Numbered from the stretch's first letter, positions 1 through 9,224 are shown. The stretch is 64,000 bases of DNA from Nostoc sp. PCC 7524 (GCF_000316645.1 NC_019684.1:6459501-6523500); one strand, 5' to 3'. Numbers and translations: made by a program. The notes: generated from the sequence alone by a model not told the origin.

Positions 1-936
1 CATCTTTTCTGTTGTCCCTTTACCCTGAAAGTTGCCTGTCAAGGTTTGCGTTGTCATCCCTACACCTTGAATGGTGAACTGACTTAACAGCGCAATTTGC
101 AACAACAACCCATTTTCTGCCAGGGTGATTGTTCCCATTGTGGCGCTCAAATTAGTAAAGATGGCATAGGTGGAAATCAATACTAAAAATCGCACCAAAA
201 TGTTGGTTTTGAGAATAACAGTATCTTTCAAAGCTACCCAATCAAATACCTCTTGTAAGGCAGCTGCTACTTTTGCCCATTGAATGGTAAAGCACACCCC
301 CACTAAACCAGTCACTAACGCCAAATACTGACTGATGGCAGTAGCTAATCCCGCCCCCATGCTTTCCCAACCCCATTTGACAATCATCAAATAATCCAGC
401 AGCACATTAGAACCATTGCCAATTAGAGATATCAGCAGTACCAGACTATTCAGTTCTCGCCCCGTAAACCAACCAATCAATACAAAGTTGAGTAACACAG
501 CCGGAGCTGCCCAAATTCTGGCATAGAAATAGTCAGTTCCCGAACTCTCAATTTCAGGGGAACCACTTAAAATCCAGAATCCCATCTTTTGGATTGGGTA
601 TTGCAACAATAGGATCAATAACCCCAACCCCAGCGCAATTACAGCACTCCGTATCCCAACTAATAAAATAGTTTTGTGATCATCCAGCCCTACAGCTTGT
701 GCAGTTAAGGCGTTCACGCTAGAGCGTAAAAACTTTAACACTCGGTAAAGATAGTCAAAGAGAATAGTTGCTAGAATAACCCCAGCTAAGTGACGGATGT
801 CTGCTAAATGTCCCAGAAATGCAATATCAACAATCCCCGCTAAGGGAACCATCATGTTGGACAGCACGTTGATGCTAGCCATTTTATAAAAGCGCGGTAG
901 GAAGTCATACTGGAGTGAAACTGCTGCAAATCGCAT
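1..936 (-). CDS. MATE-family efflux transporter (N-terminal 312 codons, cut by window edge)
   Basis: Membrane antiporter of the multidrug and toxic compound extrusion (MATE/DinF) type, which exports organic cations or drugs using a Na+ or H+ gradient. The reading frame begins at an ATG (934-936) and stays open to base 1. The product starts MRFAAVSLQYDFLPRFYKMA and continues with hydrophobic helices. The segments NVLSNMMVPLAGIVDIAFLG (about residues 22-41) and GNGSNVLLDYLMIVKWGWES have the pattern expected in the N-terminal bundle of MATE proteins: a G-x-x-D-x-x-F-x-G helix and the N-x-x-L-D-Y-x-x-I segment. Cyanobacterial homologues are about 440-460 residues, so roughly the last third is missing to the left. 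Substrate cannot be told. The gene is separated from rubrerythrin by about 330 bp containing a repeat element. Confidence 0.85.
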   Translation of the reverse strand, partial: MRFAAVSLQYDFLPRFYKMASINVLSNMMVPLAGIVDIAFLGHLADIRHLAGVILATILFDYLYRVLKFLRSSVNALTAQAVGLDDHKTILLVGIRSAVIALGLGLLILLLQYPIQKMGFWILSGSPEIESSGTDYFYARIWAAPAVLLNFVLIGWFTGRELNSLVLLISLIGNGSNVLLDYLMIVKWGWESMGAGLATAISQYLALVTGLVGVCFTIQWAKVAAALQEVFDWVALKDTVILKTNILVRFLVLISTYAIFTNLSATMGTITLAENGLLLQIALLSQFTIQGVGMTTQTLTGNFQGKGTTEKM

Positions 937-1020
937 AAATTGACTGTACGAGAGCTATTAATAGAAATCGTGATTATTTCAGTTTAGGCGACAGTCCACC
1001 AATATAAAGTTTGATCATGG

Positions 1021-1152
1021 CTAAGTAGCTCAGTGTTAAAAATTATTGCTATGGCAAGGCAGGAGGCAGGAGGCAGGAGGCAGAAGGGAAGAGGGTTATA
1101 GCTTTGTTTACCTTTTTTAACTCAGTTTTGTTTTTTCCCACCGACTTACTTA
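1021..1152 (+). repeat. 132-bp MITE-like element, left copy
   Basis: The segment is almost identical, over its full 132 bp, to the reverse complement of 3941-4072, with only a handful of differences. Its own ends form an imperfect inverted repeat (TAAGTAGCTCAGTG at one end, TAAGTAAGTCGGTG read inward from the other). The middle carries a run of GGCAGGA heptamers. It has no coding capacity. Size, terminal inverted repeats and duplication fit a miniature inverted-repeat transposable element. The family is not identified. Confidence 0.75.
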
Positions 1153-1215
1153 GGGTGATGCTGCTGAAGCAAGTATTTTAACTGGTTGACAAAATTCAAT
1201 TCGTAATTTCTTCCA

Positions 1216-1257
1216 AAAATAACGCGAAGTTTTATACATAAAACTTCGCGTTATTTT
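1216..1257 (-). terminator. Hairpin terminator after rbrA
   Basis: A perfect long stem (AAAATAACGCGAAGTTTTA paired with its complement across a 4-nt loop) ends in a T-run on the minus strand. It starts 10 bp beyond the rbrA stop codon and is a good Rho-independent terminator. Confidence 0.8.
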
Positions 1258-1266
1258 AAGAGTATT

Positions 1267-1980
1267 TTAGGCGGCAGTTTTTTCTTCAAGGGGAATAAAA
1301 GTCTTTTTGGTAGCACCACAGATGGGACATTGCCAATCATCAGGAATAGCTTCAAAGGGTGTGCCGGGTGCAATACCAGAGTCAGGATCACCAGTTACAG
1401 GATCGTAAATCATGCTGCATTGTCTGCAAATCCATTTACGGGTGTTGGGATCGTCACTCGCCACTCTGGTTGTAGGTTGTCCACCGTTAATTACTTCTAA
1501 GGCTTCAGTGTAGCGATCGGCGTGGTAATTTTCGATAAATTTTAGTAAACCAAAACGGTGTGCGGCGGCGCGGAAGGTGTCAGCGTGTTCGCTAGATTCT
1601 TGCGCTTGCTTGAGAAATTCTGCGGCGGCGGGATTGTCGCGATCGCTTTGAGCAGCTGCGGCAAAATCAGGATACATTGTAGTGTATTCGTAGGTTTCGC
1701 CTTCAATGGCTAAAGATAAGCAACGAGAGACAATTTCCCGCTTTTGCTCATCAGTTAAAGCCTCTGGATTTTCTACAACCAGTTCTGGGTGTAACAACTC
1801 AAAATGAGCAAAGGCGTGTTCGGTTTCTTGTTCGGCGGTTTCACGAAACAGTTTAGCTAAATCTTTAAACCCCAGTTTACGTGCTACCTCAGCAAAAAAC
1901 AAATATTTCCGGTTCGCCATTGATTCGCCACCGAAGGCGGCTTCTAAGTTTTGCAGAGTAGTAAAGTTGGAAAGATCCAT
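1267..1980 (-). CDS. rbrA: Rubrerythrin (RbrA type)
   Basis: Non-haem di-iron peroxidase that reduces hydrogen peroxide using electrons passed through its own rubredoxin domain. The 237-residue protein has an N-terminal ferritin-like four-helix domain (about 1-170) with metal ligands visible as E-x-x-H motifs ([20 protein letters not shown] and [17 protein letters not shown]). Its C-terminal rubredoxin domain (about 182-230) has two metal-binding cysteine pairs, CRQC and CPIC. This order and length match RbrA of Anabaena, which is known to protect nitrogenase in heterocysts from peroxide. The ATG at 1978-1980 is the only plausible start. No strong ribosome site is seen. A terminator follows at 1216-1257. 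The gene is monocistronic and lies inside the pair of inverted 132-bp elements. Confidence 0.93.
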   Translation of the reverse strand: MDLSNFTTLQNLEAAFGGESMANRKYLFFAEVARKLGFKDLAKLFRETAEQETEHAFAHFELLHPELVVENPEALTDEQKREIVSRCLSLAIEGETYEYTTMYPDFAAAAQSDRDNPAAAEFLKQAQESSEHADTFRAAAHRFGLLKFIENYHADRYTEALEVINGGQPTTRVASDDPNTRKWICRQCSMIYDPVTGDPDSGIAPGTPFEAIPDDWQCPICGATKKTFIPLEEKTAA

Positions 1981-2053
1981 AATTTTCGGATGCCTGAGAA
2001 GTAATATTTAGGGGTAAAGTTCAGACTCTTAAATCGAGTACACGAGCTACCAC

Positions 2054-2080
2054 TTGTATAATTTACAATTTTTTATACAA
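2054..2080 (-). promoter_or_regulatory. Inverted repeat upstream of rbrA
   Basis: Perfect 8-bp arms TTGTATAA and TTATACAA are separated by 11 bp, centred about 87 bp upstream of the rbrA ATG. An AT-rich palindrome at this distance could be an operator for a peroxide- or iron-responsive repressor, or part of the promoter. It is not a clean Fur or PerR consensus. Confidence 0.4.
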
Positions 2081-2242
2081 ATTTTTTAGCCCATATTTAT
2101 TTACCAGTTTTGTTAGCTGCGACAGGAAGATTAGGGACTGCCATATTAAACAATAAATTAAACTTATCTATCAGCTAAATCGGCAAATTGTCTCTGTAGA
2201 TTTTAGGTTTGGCTGATGTGCGTAAATCACTGACAAAACAAA

Positions 2243-2263
2243 TGCACCTAATGACTAGGTGCA
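2243..2263. promoter_or_regulatory. Short perfect hairpin in the rbrA upstream region
   Basis: TGCACCTA and TAGGTGCA flank a 5-nt loop. There is no T-run, so it is not a classical terminator. It may be an operator or a fragment of a repeat. Confidence 0.3.
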
Positions 2264-2485
2264 ATGATTAGGCAATTTACAGAATTACTACTATGTAAAA
2301 CTAAGTAAGTAATAACTCAGGAGTTAGTAGAGTTTATCTGAAAACTCAATAAATCGTTTCCGTAAATATACGGCTTTTTAGGATAAAAGCTATAAAAGCG
2401 GTCATGATTAGTGTTTTTACGATTAGCAACTTTTCTTAAGTAATAAATCTTAAGTTACTGGTGTATAAATGAAAATCACTTGACA

Positions 2486-2518
2486 ATAAAAAAACCTCCC
2501 TACCAAGAAAGGTTTTTA
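2486..2518 (-). terminator. Terminator after the old yellow enzyme gene
   Basis: Stem AAAAACCT/AGGTTTTT with a 12-nt loop; the minus strand continues into a T-run. It lies about 65 bp beyond the stop of the old yellow enzyme gene. The T/A flanks are symmetric, so it could work in both directions. Confidence 0.65.
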
Positions 2519-2580
2519 ACAATTTACGTTACCAAACTTTACGAAATATTCCTTTCTGCACATATACCAGCCGTTATCCA

Positions 2581-3669
2581 TCAACTATTGACTAAAAATG
2601 GGTAATCTGTATATCCTGTGGCATCTGGGCTGTAGAATGTTTTCGGATTTGGTGTGTTGAGTTCAGAGTTAATTTGCAATCTTTTTGGTAAGTCGGGATT
2701 AGCAATAAATAGTTTGCCAAAAGATACTAAATCCGCATCATTTTTGGCGAGAATATTATCTCCTGTTTGACGATCATAACCACCGTTGGTAATTAACGTA
2801 CCTTTGAAGATTTGGCGGAAATATGGTGTTACAGGATTCATAACTTCACGAGTTGACAAATCAACTTCATTAGGTTCCATGAGGTGGACATAAGCCAAAC
2901 CAAAGCGGTTGAGAGCATTCATTACATAAGTAAATGTCTCTTTGGGGTTGGAGTCGTGCATTCCGTAAAAGGTGTTACTTGGGGAGAGTTTAATCCCGAC
3001 GCGATCGCCTCCCCAAAGCTTAGTGACAGCTTCCAATACTTCCAAAAGAAAGCGGCTACGATTCTCCACCGCACCACCGTATTCATCGGTGCGCTGGTTA
3101 GAACCATCTTGTAAAAATTGATCGATTAAATAACCGAATGCACCGTGTAGTTCTACACCATCAAAGCCAGCCACCAAAGCATTCGCGGCACATTTGCCAA
3201 ATTGTGCGATGATTGCGGCAATTTCTTTAGTTTCCAAAGCACGGGGAGTTTCTAAAGATACCTTACCAATGGGTGTGTGCAGAGAACCAACCCCAGCGAT
3301 CGCACTAGGCGCAACTGGTAATTCTCCACCCAACAAAGCCGGATGACCAACTCTCCCAGAATGCCACAGTTGTAGAAAGATGCGTCCACCTTGTTGATGC
3401 ACTGCATCTGTCACCAACCGCCACCCTGCAATTTGTGCTTCTGTGTAAATCCCTGGACAGTTGATATATCCTAAACTTAGGGGTGACACTGCTGTACATT
3501 CAGTCACAATTAACCCTGCGCTAGCTCGTTGTGCGTAGTATGTCGCCATCAGCGCATTTGGAATGTTGTCAATTGCCCGTAACCGAGTCATGGGAGCCAT
3601 AACAATCCGGTTGGGTAGAGTGTAAGAACCTAGTTGAACTGGTGTAAATAGGTTGATGCTTGTGTTCAT
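2581..3669 (-). CDS. Old yellow enzyme family alkene reductase
   Basis: FMN-dependent NAD(P)H oxidoreductase of the NemA/OYE group, reducing activated C=C bonds (enals, enones, maleimides) and often nitro-esters. The 362-residue protein begins INLFTPVQLGSYTLPNRIVM and continues APMTRLRA, the classical OYE start of the beta/alpha barrel. It contains the flavin-site stretch GVELHGAFGYLIDQFLQDGS (H-G-A variant of H-x-A-N/H-G-Y), the ENRSRFLLEV motif, and the phosphate-binding end ADLVSFGKLFIANPDLPKRL. The active-site segment reads HSGRVGHP. The ATG at 3667-3669 is the natural start. It stands alone between rbrA and a tandem repeat and ends before a good terminator. Stress-related enoate reductases of this kind are common in cyanobacteria; the physiological substrate is unknown. 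Confidence 0.92.
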   Translation of the reverse strand: MNTSINLFTPVQLGSYTLPNRIVMAPMTRLRAIDNIPNALMATYYAQRASAGLIVTECTAVSPLSLGYINCPGIYTEAQIAGWRLVTDAVHQQGGRIFLQLWHSGRVGHPALLGGELPVAPSAIAGVGSLHTPIGKVSLETPRALETKEIAAIIAQFGKCAANALVAGFDGVELHGAFGYLIDQFLQDGSNQRTDEYGGAVENRSRFLLEVLEAVTKLWGGDRVGIKLSPSNTFYGMHDSNPKETFTYVMNALNRFGLAYVHLMEPNEVDLSTREVMNPVTPYFRQIFKGTLITNGGYDRQTGDNILAKNDADLVSFGKLFIANPDLPKRLQINSELNTPNPKTFYSPDATGYTDYPFLVNS

Positions 3670-3704
3670 GGTGTGGGTTTCTGTGTTTTAGGAGGTAGGA
3701 GGGA

Positions 3705-3941
3705 GTTCTGAGCTTGGAGTTTTGAGTTCTGAGCTTGGAGTTCCGAGTTCTAAGCTCGAAGTTCCGACTTCTAAGCTCAAAGTTCCGAGTTCTAAGGTTG
3801 AAATTTCGTATTTTGAACTCGAAGTTTCATGTTCTCAGCTCGGAGTTTCGAGTTCTAAGGTTGAAATTTCGTATTTTGAACTCGAAGTTTCATGTTCTAA
3901 GCCCGAAGTTCCCGGTTCTAAGCCCGAAGTCATTAGTCATT
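3705..3941. repeat. Degenerate heptamer array with 21- and 63-bp higher-order periods
   Basis: About 34 consecutive 7-mers of the form G(T/C)TCnnA (GTTCCGA, GTTCTAA, GCTCGAA) run without a break. Units repeat best every 21 bp, and a 47-bp stretch starting at 3789 recurs exactly 63 bp later at 3852. Because 21 is a multiple of 3, two forward frames stay open and encode heptapeptide repeats. There is no plausible ribosome site or family signature, so I treat it as a short tandem repeat array just upstream of the old yellow enzyme gene. Confidence 0.8.
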
Positions 3942-4072
3942 AAGTAAGTCGGTGGGAAAAAACAAAACTGAGTTAAGAAAGGTAAACAAAGCTATAACCC
4001 TCTTCCCTTCTGCCTTCTGCCTCCTGCCTCCTGCCTTGCCATAGCGATAAGTTTTAACACTGAGCTACTTAG
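3941..4072 (-). repeat. 132-bp MITE-like element, right copy
   Basis: Reverse-complement copy of 1021-1152, with about six differences by eye, including one GGCAGGA/GGCAGAA change and a few bases near the CTATGGC block. The two copies face each other across rbrA, the old yellow enzyme gene and the heptamer array. Confidence 0.75.
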
Positions 4073-4134
4073 TTTAAATTTCTCTTTCTTCTGCCTCTTG
4101 CCTTCTCCTGAAAATTACTACACCAAGGTTAAAT

Positions 4135-7100
4135 TTACCGACGGATGACAGAAGAAATTTTGTCTTCTTGGCTAGAACCAGTGAAAGGAGGCTTGCGGTT
4201 TGGTTTGATGCGATCGCTCATCTGACAAATCACAATATATAGTATTGGCACAACGAACAAACTTAAGAACGTAGCTACTAACATCCCCCCAAATACTGCT
4301 GTCCCCAAAGATTGACGACTAGCCGCACCTGCACCACCAGCGATTAACAGGGGAAAAATCCCTAACAATGTAGATAAAGCAGTCATGAGAATCGGGCGTA
4401 AGCGTTCTTGGGCTGCTTGAATAGCAGCTTTAGTCAGGGGTAGCCCTTGATTACGCAATTGGTTAGCAAATTCCACAATCAAAATTGCGTTTTTACTCGC
4501 CAACCCAATTAGCATCACTAACCCCACCTGACAAAACACATCGTTACTCAAACCCCTAAGTGACTGTGCTGTTAATGCTCCCAAAATCGCCAAAGGGACG
4601 GACAGCATAATAATCAAGGGGTCTACATAATTTTCATACTGGGCGGCTAGTACCAAGAACACAAACACCAATCCTAAACCAAAAATCAAAGGTGCTTGAC
4701 CATCTGAGGTTTGTTCTTCGGCGGTAATTCCTGACCATTCATAGCCCATACTGGCTGGTAAAACTTGCTGGGCTAGGCGTTCCATTGAGGCGATCGCTTG
4801 TGCGGAACTATAGCCAGGAGCCGCCCCACCGTTGATTTCTATCGACCGCAACAGGTTATAGTGATTGATGGTTTGCGCTCCTGTGGTGGGTGTCAACTTG
4901 ACTAAGTTACTCAGGGGAATCATTTTCCCAGCCTCGGAACGCACATATAATTTACCAATATCCCCAGGCTCAGAACGGAATTTAGCATCGGCTTGCACAT
5001 ATACCCGATAAGTCCGCGACAGAAAATTAAAGTCGTTGACGTATTGTGAACCCAAGTAACTTTGTAGGGTTCTAAAGATATCATCTATCGGCACTTGTAA
5101 GACTTTAGCTTGGTTGCGGTCTACTGCGATTAACATCTGCGGTGTGTTGGCACTAAAGGTACTAAACACACCTGCTAATCCTGGGGTTTGATTAGCTTGT
5201 TCAATCAATCGCCCCATGACTTCTAGCATGGTATTCAAGTCGGTAGTTCCTGACCTATCTTGCAATTGCAATTGGAAGCCGCCGAAATTGCCTAAACCAT
5301 CAATAGATGGGGGGTTAACAGGAAAAATCCGGGCTTCGGGGATATTAGATAAGACTCCTTGCAACTTATTAATAATTTCCTCGGCTGATTGTCCTGATTG
5401 CTGACGTTCATCCCACGGCTTGAGGGTGGTAAAAATTACCCCACTATTAGCTGTGTTACCGCTAAAACTAAAACCACCGATGGCAAAAGTACCAGTTACT
5501 TCTGGTAGTTTCAGGATTTCGGCTTCCACCTGCGCCATGACTTTGCTTGTGTAGTTGAGGGAAACCCCCTCTGGTGCTTGAATCAAGGTGATGAAATAAC
5601 CTTGGTCTTCATCAGGGATAAATGCTGTGGGGACGGAGATGTATAGCCAGCCTGTCAATCCTAGGGAGGTGATAAATAAGCCGATGACGATCGCCTTGAT
5701 GCGGTTTAATAAATGTAGCGATCGCTCATATTGCCTCTGCATCTGCTCTAAAATCCGGTTCACCCTGCCAAAAAACTGACCAAGTACCCCCCGTGGGTTG
5801 GGCTGTTGTCGGAGCAATAAAGCCGATAAAGTCGGCGTGAGGGTGACAGCCAAAAAGGTAGAAATGCCAATAGAAAAAGCAATAGTTAAAGCAAACTGCC
5901 GATAAATTTGACCAGTCGCCCCAGGGAAAAATGCCACTGGGACAAATACCGCCATCAATACTAATGATGTAGCAATTACAGCCCCAAATAACTCACGCAT
6001 AGTTGCAGTTGCAGCTTGACGCGGTGACATTCCCTGGTCTTGAATTAAGCGGGAGATATTTTCGACCACAATAATGGCATCATCAACTACCATCCCTGTA
6101 GCTAGAGTCAGACCAAACAGCGTCAAAGTATTGATAGAAAAGCCAAAAACCTTGATAAACGCGAAAGTCCCAATTAATGACAAGGGGATGGTAATGACAG
6201 GGATGAGGGTAGTTCGCCAATCTTGGAGGAAAATAAATATTACCAGAACAACCAGAGCGATCGCTTTGAGTAGAGTTGTCACCACTTCTGCTAGAGACTC
6301 TTCCACAAAAGCCGTCGTATCAAATGCCACTTGATAAGTCATCCCTGGCGGAAAACTGGCTGCCAACCTTGCCATTTCCCCTTTCACAGCCTGAGCTACC
6401 TCTAAAGCATTACTGCCAGGAACCGGAAAAATCCCAATCCCTACTCCTTCTTGACCCCGAAATCGCAGAAACGAATTATAGTTTTCTGCCCCCAATTCTG
6501 CCCGGCCGATATCTCTAAATGTAATCAGTGAGCCATCCGCACCGGTTTTGAGAATGATATTTTCAAATTCTGCCACTTCAGTTAATCTACTGACTGCCGT
6601 CAAATCAATTTGATACATTTGATCGGCGGGGATGGGTGGCTGGCCGATTTGCCCTACCCCCACTTGGATATTTTGTTCATCCAGTGCATCGATCACATCT
6701 TGGGCTGTCAAGTTCCGACTAGCCAAGCGATTGGGGTCAAGCCAGAGGCGCATAGCATAACGGCGTTCGCCAAAAATCCGCGCCTCACTCACGCCATCAA
6801 TTCTTTTCAGGGCATCTACTATATATAAGTCAGCATAGTTACTTAAAAATATATTGTCATATGTTTGGCGATCGCTATACAATCCCATCGCCAGCAGCAG
6901 ATTATTCGACTGTTTGCTCACAGTTACGCCAGTACGCTGCACCGCTTCTGGTAACTGTGGCTGGGCAAGAGATACACGATTCTGCACATCAACGGCGGCA
7001 ATATCTTTGTCCCGTGACGCGTCAAAGGTGACAGTAATCGTACTACTACCATCATTACTACTGCTAGAAGTCATATACTTCATGCCTTGCACACCATTGA

Positions 7101-7308
7101 TTTGGCGTTCTAAGACACTCGTGACAGTTTTTTCGACAACTTCCGCACTAGCACCGACATAATTAGCATTAACAATAATTTGTGTAGGACTAATTTCTGG
7201 ATATCTATCTGTTGGTAGCGTGGGAATACTAATTGCACCCATCAGCAAAATAATAATGGCGCAGACACTTGTAAATACGGGTCGCTTAATAAAGAAGTTG
7301 GCAAACAT
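4135..7308 (-). CDS. RND multidrug efflux permease (HAE1/AcrB type)
   Basis: Inner-membrane proton-driven pump of the resistance-nodulation-division superfamily, working as a trimer with a periplasmic adaptor and an outer-membrane channel. The product is about 1057 residues. It begins MFANFFIKRPVFTSVCAIII, the standard RND start with TM1. The proton-relay motifs are present: GMVVDDAIIVVENISR in TM4 and the lysine of LASKNAILIVEFANQLR in TM10. The duplicated periplasmic porter and docking domains lie between TM1-2 and TM7-8. I chose the ATG at 7306-7308. An in-frame upstream start (7365) would add 19 residues encoded by short tandem repeats (CPNSSSSNPQSPT), which looks spurious. It follows the adaptor gene on the same strand, so the two form an operon. 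No outer-membrane TolC-type gene is nearby; cyanobacteria commonly use a distant TolC homologue. Confidence 0.95.
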   Translation of the reverse strand: MFANFFIKRPVFTSVCAIIILLMGAISIPTLPTDRYPEISPTQIIVNANYVGASAEVVEKTVTSVLERQINGVQGMKYMTSSSSNDGSSTITVTFDASRDKDIAAVDVQNRVSLAQPQLPEAVQRTGVTVSKQSNNLLLAMGLYSDRQTYDNIFLSNYADLYIVDALKRIDGVSEARIFGERRYAMRLWLDPNRLASRNLTAQDVIDALDEQNIQVGVGQIGQPPIPADQMYQIDLTAVSRLTEVAEFENIILKTGADGSLITFRDIGRAELGAENYNSFLRFRGQEGVGIGIFPVPGSNALEVAQAVKGEMARLAASFPPGMTYQVAFDTTAFVEESLAEVVTTLLKAIALVVLVIFIFLQDWRTTLIPVITIPLSLIGTFAFIKVFGFSINTLTLFGLTLATGMVVDDAIIVVENISRLIQDQGMSPRQAATATMRELFGAVIATSLVLMAVFVPVAFFPGATGQIYRQFALTIAFSIGISTFLAVTLTPTLSALLLRQQPNPRGVLGQFFGRVNRILEQMQRQYERSLHLLNRIKAIVIGLFITSLGLTGWLYISVPTAFIPDEDQGYFITLIQAPEGVSLNYTSKVMAQVEAEILKLPEVTGTFAIGGFSFSGNTANSGVIFTTLKPWDERQQSGQSAEEIINKLQGVLSNIPEARIFPVNPPSIDGLGNFGGFQLQLQDRSGTTDLNTMLEVMGRLIEQANQTPGLAGVFSTFSANTPQMLIAVDRNQAKVLQVPIDDIFRTLQSYLGSQYVNDFNFLSRTYRVYVQADAKFRSEPGDIGKLYVRSEAGKMIPLSNLVKLTPTTGAQTINHYNLLRSIEINGGAAPGYSSAQAIASMERLAQQVLPASMGYEWSGITAEEQTSDGQAPLIFGLGLVFVFLVLAAQYENYVDPLIIMLSVPLAILGALTAQSLRGLSNDVFCQVGLVMLIGLASKNAILIVEFANQLRNQGLPLTKAAIQAAQERLRPILMTALSTLLGIFPLLIAGGAGAASRQSLGTAVFGGMLVATFLSLFVVPILYIVICQMSDRIKPNRKPPFTGSSQEDKISSVIRR

Positions 7309-7311
7309 TAG

Positions 7312-7424
7312 GGTCGGGGATTGGGGATTGGAAGAAGAGGAATTGGGGCAGAGGGCAGGGTGCAAGGGGGAAGGATTTTCCGCTTTTTCCCAGTACCCAG
7401 TCCCCAGTACCCAGTCCCCAGTCC
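7312..7424. repeat. Short tandem repeats between adaptor and RND genes
   Basis: The gap inside this operon is filled with heptamers: GGGGATT on one side and CCCAGTC/CCCAGTA on the other. Such 7-bp arrays recur throughout the window and are typical of heterocystous cyanobacteria. Confidence 0.7.
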
Positions 7425-8747
7425 CTAAAGAGATTCCGGAACAATCGGCACACCATCTTTCAGATTGAGCAAGCCTGAGACAATGATTTTGTCTTGTGGC
7501 TGCAATCCGGCTAGAACTTGGTATGAATTGCGGCGAATATCGCCTAGTTGCACCCGTTTTTGGCGAGCGACTAATTGAGTCACTCCTTGCGGTGATGTTT
7601 CCGTTTCAGCTACATAAACAAAATTATTTCCTGCCACACGAGACACGGCTGTAGTCGGAATTAACACCCCAGGACGCTGATTCCAAATCAGTCTGGCTCT
7701 GACTGACTGATCTGCCCTTAACTGATTGTTGGCGTTGGTGTACAAAGCTTTAATCTGAATGGTTTGTGTATCGTTACTGGCGTTGGGAGCAATGAAAAAT
7801 ACCCGACTTGTCCCCAAAACTTGACCTTGAGCGTTCATCATCTCTATAGGCATTCCCTTACGCAATTGGGGGCCTCGTTCTAGGGGGACGGAAACATTCA
7901 GTTCTAACGGTTGGTTTTGAGTGATGGTCACTAATTGGGTAGATGTGTTAACAAAATCACCAACTTTTACAGGAATATTACCTACAGTACCTGCAAAGGG
8001 GGCAGTAATTCTGTAATCTTGCAGTTGGTATTGTTGCTGTTGTGTATTTGCCTGGGCTTGCTGCCAAGCTTGTTGAGCTTGCACTATGCTAGCTCTTTGG
8101 GCTTGAATCCTGGAATCAAGAGCATTCAGACTGGCTCTAGCTGTAGCCAATCTATTAGCAGATTGATCCTTGGTTTGCCGAGACACAGCTCCTTCCTCTG
8201 CTAAACTGGCGTATCTTTGATAATCTTGCTGATGTAAACGCACATCTGATAAGTAAGATAATCTTTCAGCTTCCAGTGATTTGAGTGTGGCGAAAGCGTT
8301 TTCTAACTGTGCCTTGGCTGCACCAACAGCAGCATCATTACTAATTAAGGCTGCTTGTTGCTGTCTGGGGTCGATTTGCATCACTGCTGCGCCAGGAGTC
8401 ACAGCATCACCTGGTCGCACGTATATCTGAGTAACTTGTCCTTGAATTCTTGGTTGCAGTTTGACAGAACGTCGGGATTCTAGGGTAGCAACAAAGTCTG
8501 TACTGTCCTCGATTGTGCCTACCTGTACAGGGGATATTTTGACTCTTACCCCTGGCAATTGAGCGTTAGCGGCTGAAGGTTCTGGATTAGTTGGGGTGAG
8601 TAATCGCCAAACTACTGCTGTTCCGCCTACTAGGAGAAATATGCCAGCTAACAATAAACGTAGCCACCGCCGATGATCAGGGGGTGACTCGTAGGGTGAC
8701 TGAGGAATGTGGTCTCTAAAATTAGTTTGACGCTCAGAGGATGACAT
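7425..8747 (-). CDS. RND efflux periplasmic adaptor (membrane fusion protein)
   Basis: Links the RND permease to an outer-membrane channel. The product has an N-terminal membrane anchor (WLRLLLAGIFLLVGGTAVVW), a barrel-sandwich/lipoyl half-motif (RIQGQVTQIYVRPGDAVTPG) and a long Gln/Ala-rich coiled-coil hairpin (about 140-230). The second lipoyl half (ITAPFAGTVGNIPVKVGDFV) and the beta-barrel and membrane-proximal domains follow. These features define the AcrA/MexA family at its usual length (about 440 residues). The frame also has a TTG 24 bp upstream; I prefer the ATG at 8745-8747. It lies 116 bp upstream of the permease gene and is almost certainly co-transcribed with it. Substrate is unknown. 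Confidence 0.93.
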   Translation of the reverse strand: MSSSERQTNFRDHIPQSPYESPPDHRRWLRLLLAGIFLLVGGTAVVWRLLTPTNPEPSAANAQLPGVRVKISPVQVGTIEDSTDFVATLESRRSVKLQPRIQGQVTQIYVRPGDAVTPGAAVMQIDPRQQQAALISNDAAVGAAKAQLENAFATLKSLEAERLSYLSDVRLHQQDYQRYASLAEEGAVSRQTKDQSANRLATARASLNALDSRIQAQRASIVQAQQAWQQAQANTQQQQYQLQDYRITAPFAGTVGNIPVKVGDFVNTSTQLVTITQNQPLELNVSVPLERGPQLRKGMPIEMMNAQGQVLGTSRVFFIAPNASNDTQTIQIKALYTNANNQLRADQSVRARLIWNQRPGVLIPTTAVSRVAGNNFVYVAETETSPQGVTQLVARQKRVQLGDIRRNSYQVLAGLQPQDKIIVSGLLNLKDGVPIVPESL

Positions 8748-9196
8748 AGCTGACAGCAAACCTAAAAACAAGTGAACTAAGACTGAATCAGAATGGTAAA
8801 TTTCGTTATGGAGTTTACTGTTTTAGCATGATGATTTATGTCCCATTTTGTGTTATCACATCCAAATATACTGTTTTATAGATATTCCCTAATCTACCTA
8901 AAGGTGAATGATAAAAGACAGTTTACAACTTAAGCGATCGCTTGGTTTTTTTCGTTCTTGTGGAAAATCTTCTCATCTTGCTACCATCAGCCATTTTTTA
9001 ATGTGTGTTAGCACAAAGAATTTATCTCTAAGAATTTTAGATAATTGTTCACTATTAACAATATAAAAAAGTCATAAATGATATGGAAATTTTATTCAAA
9101 AATTGACTCAATATTTAGCGATCGCCTGAAAAATCATATTCGCTTGATTTTAGAAGGTTGATTGCTACTCATCCACAGCCATCCTACACAAAGAAT

Positions 9197-9224
9197 GTAG
9201 AGACGTTCCATGGAACGTCTCTAC
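9197..9224. repeat. 28-bp perfect palindrome (dispersed repeat family)
   Basis: The sequence begins GTAGAGACGTTCC and continues as its exact mirror. A second, interrupted copy is at 32469-32505, which shows that this is a repeat family rather than a local operator. Confidence 0.7.

Larger units (their letters stand above)
1981..2485. other. Intergenic region upstream of rbrA
   Basis: About 500 bp without a convincing reading frame. It must hold the rbrA promoter. Two palindromes are visible, listed separately at 2054-2080 and 2243-2263. Otherwise it is AT-rich sequence in which I see nothing further. Confidence 0.6.

Noticed and set aside
3722..3947. Two overlapping plus-strand frames of 70-73 codons with heptapeptide repeats
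   Set aside because: They arise from a 7/21-bp tandem repeat. No ribosome site, and similar repeats open several frames at once.
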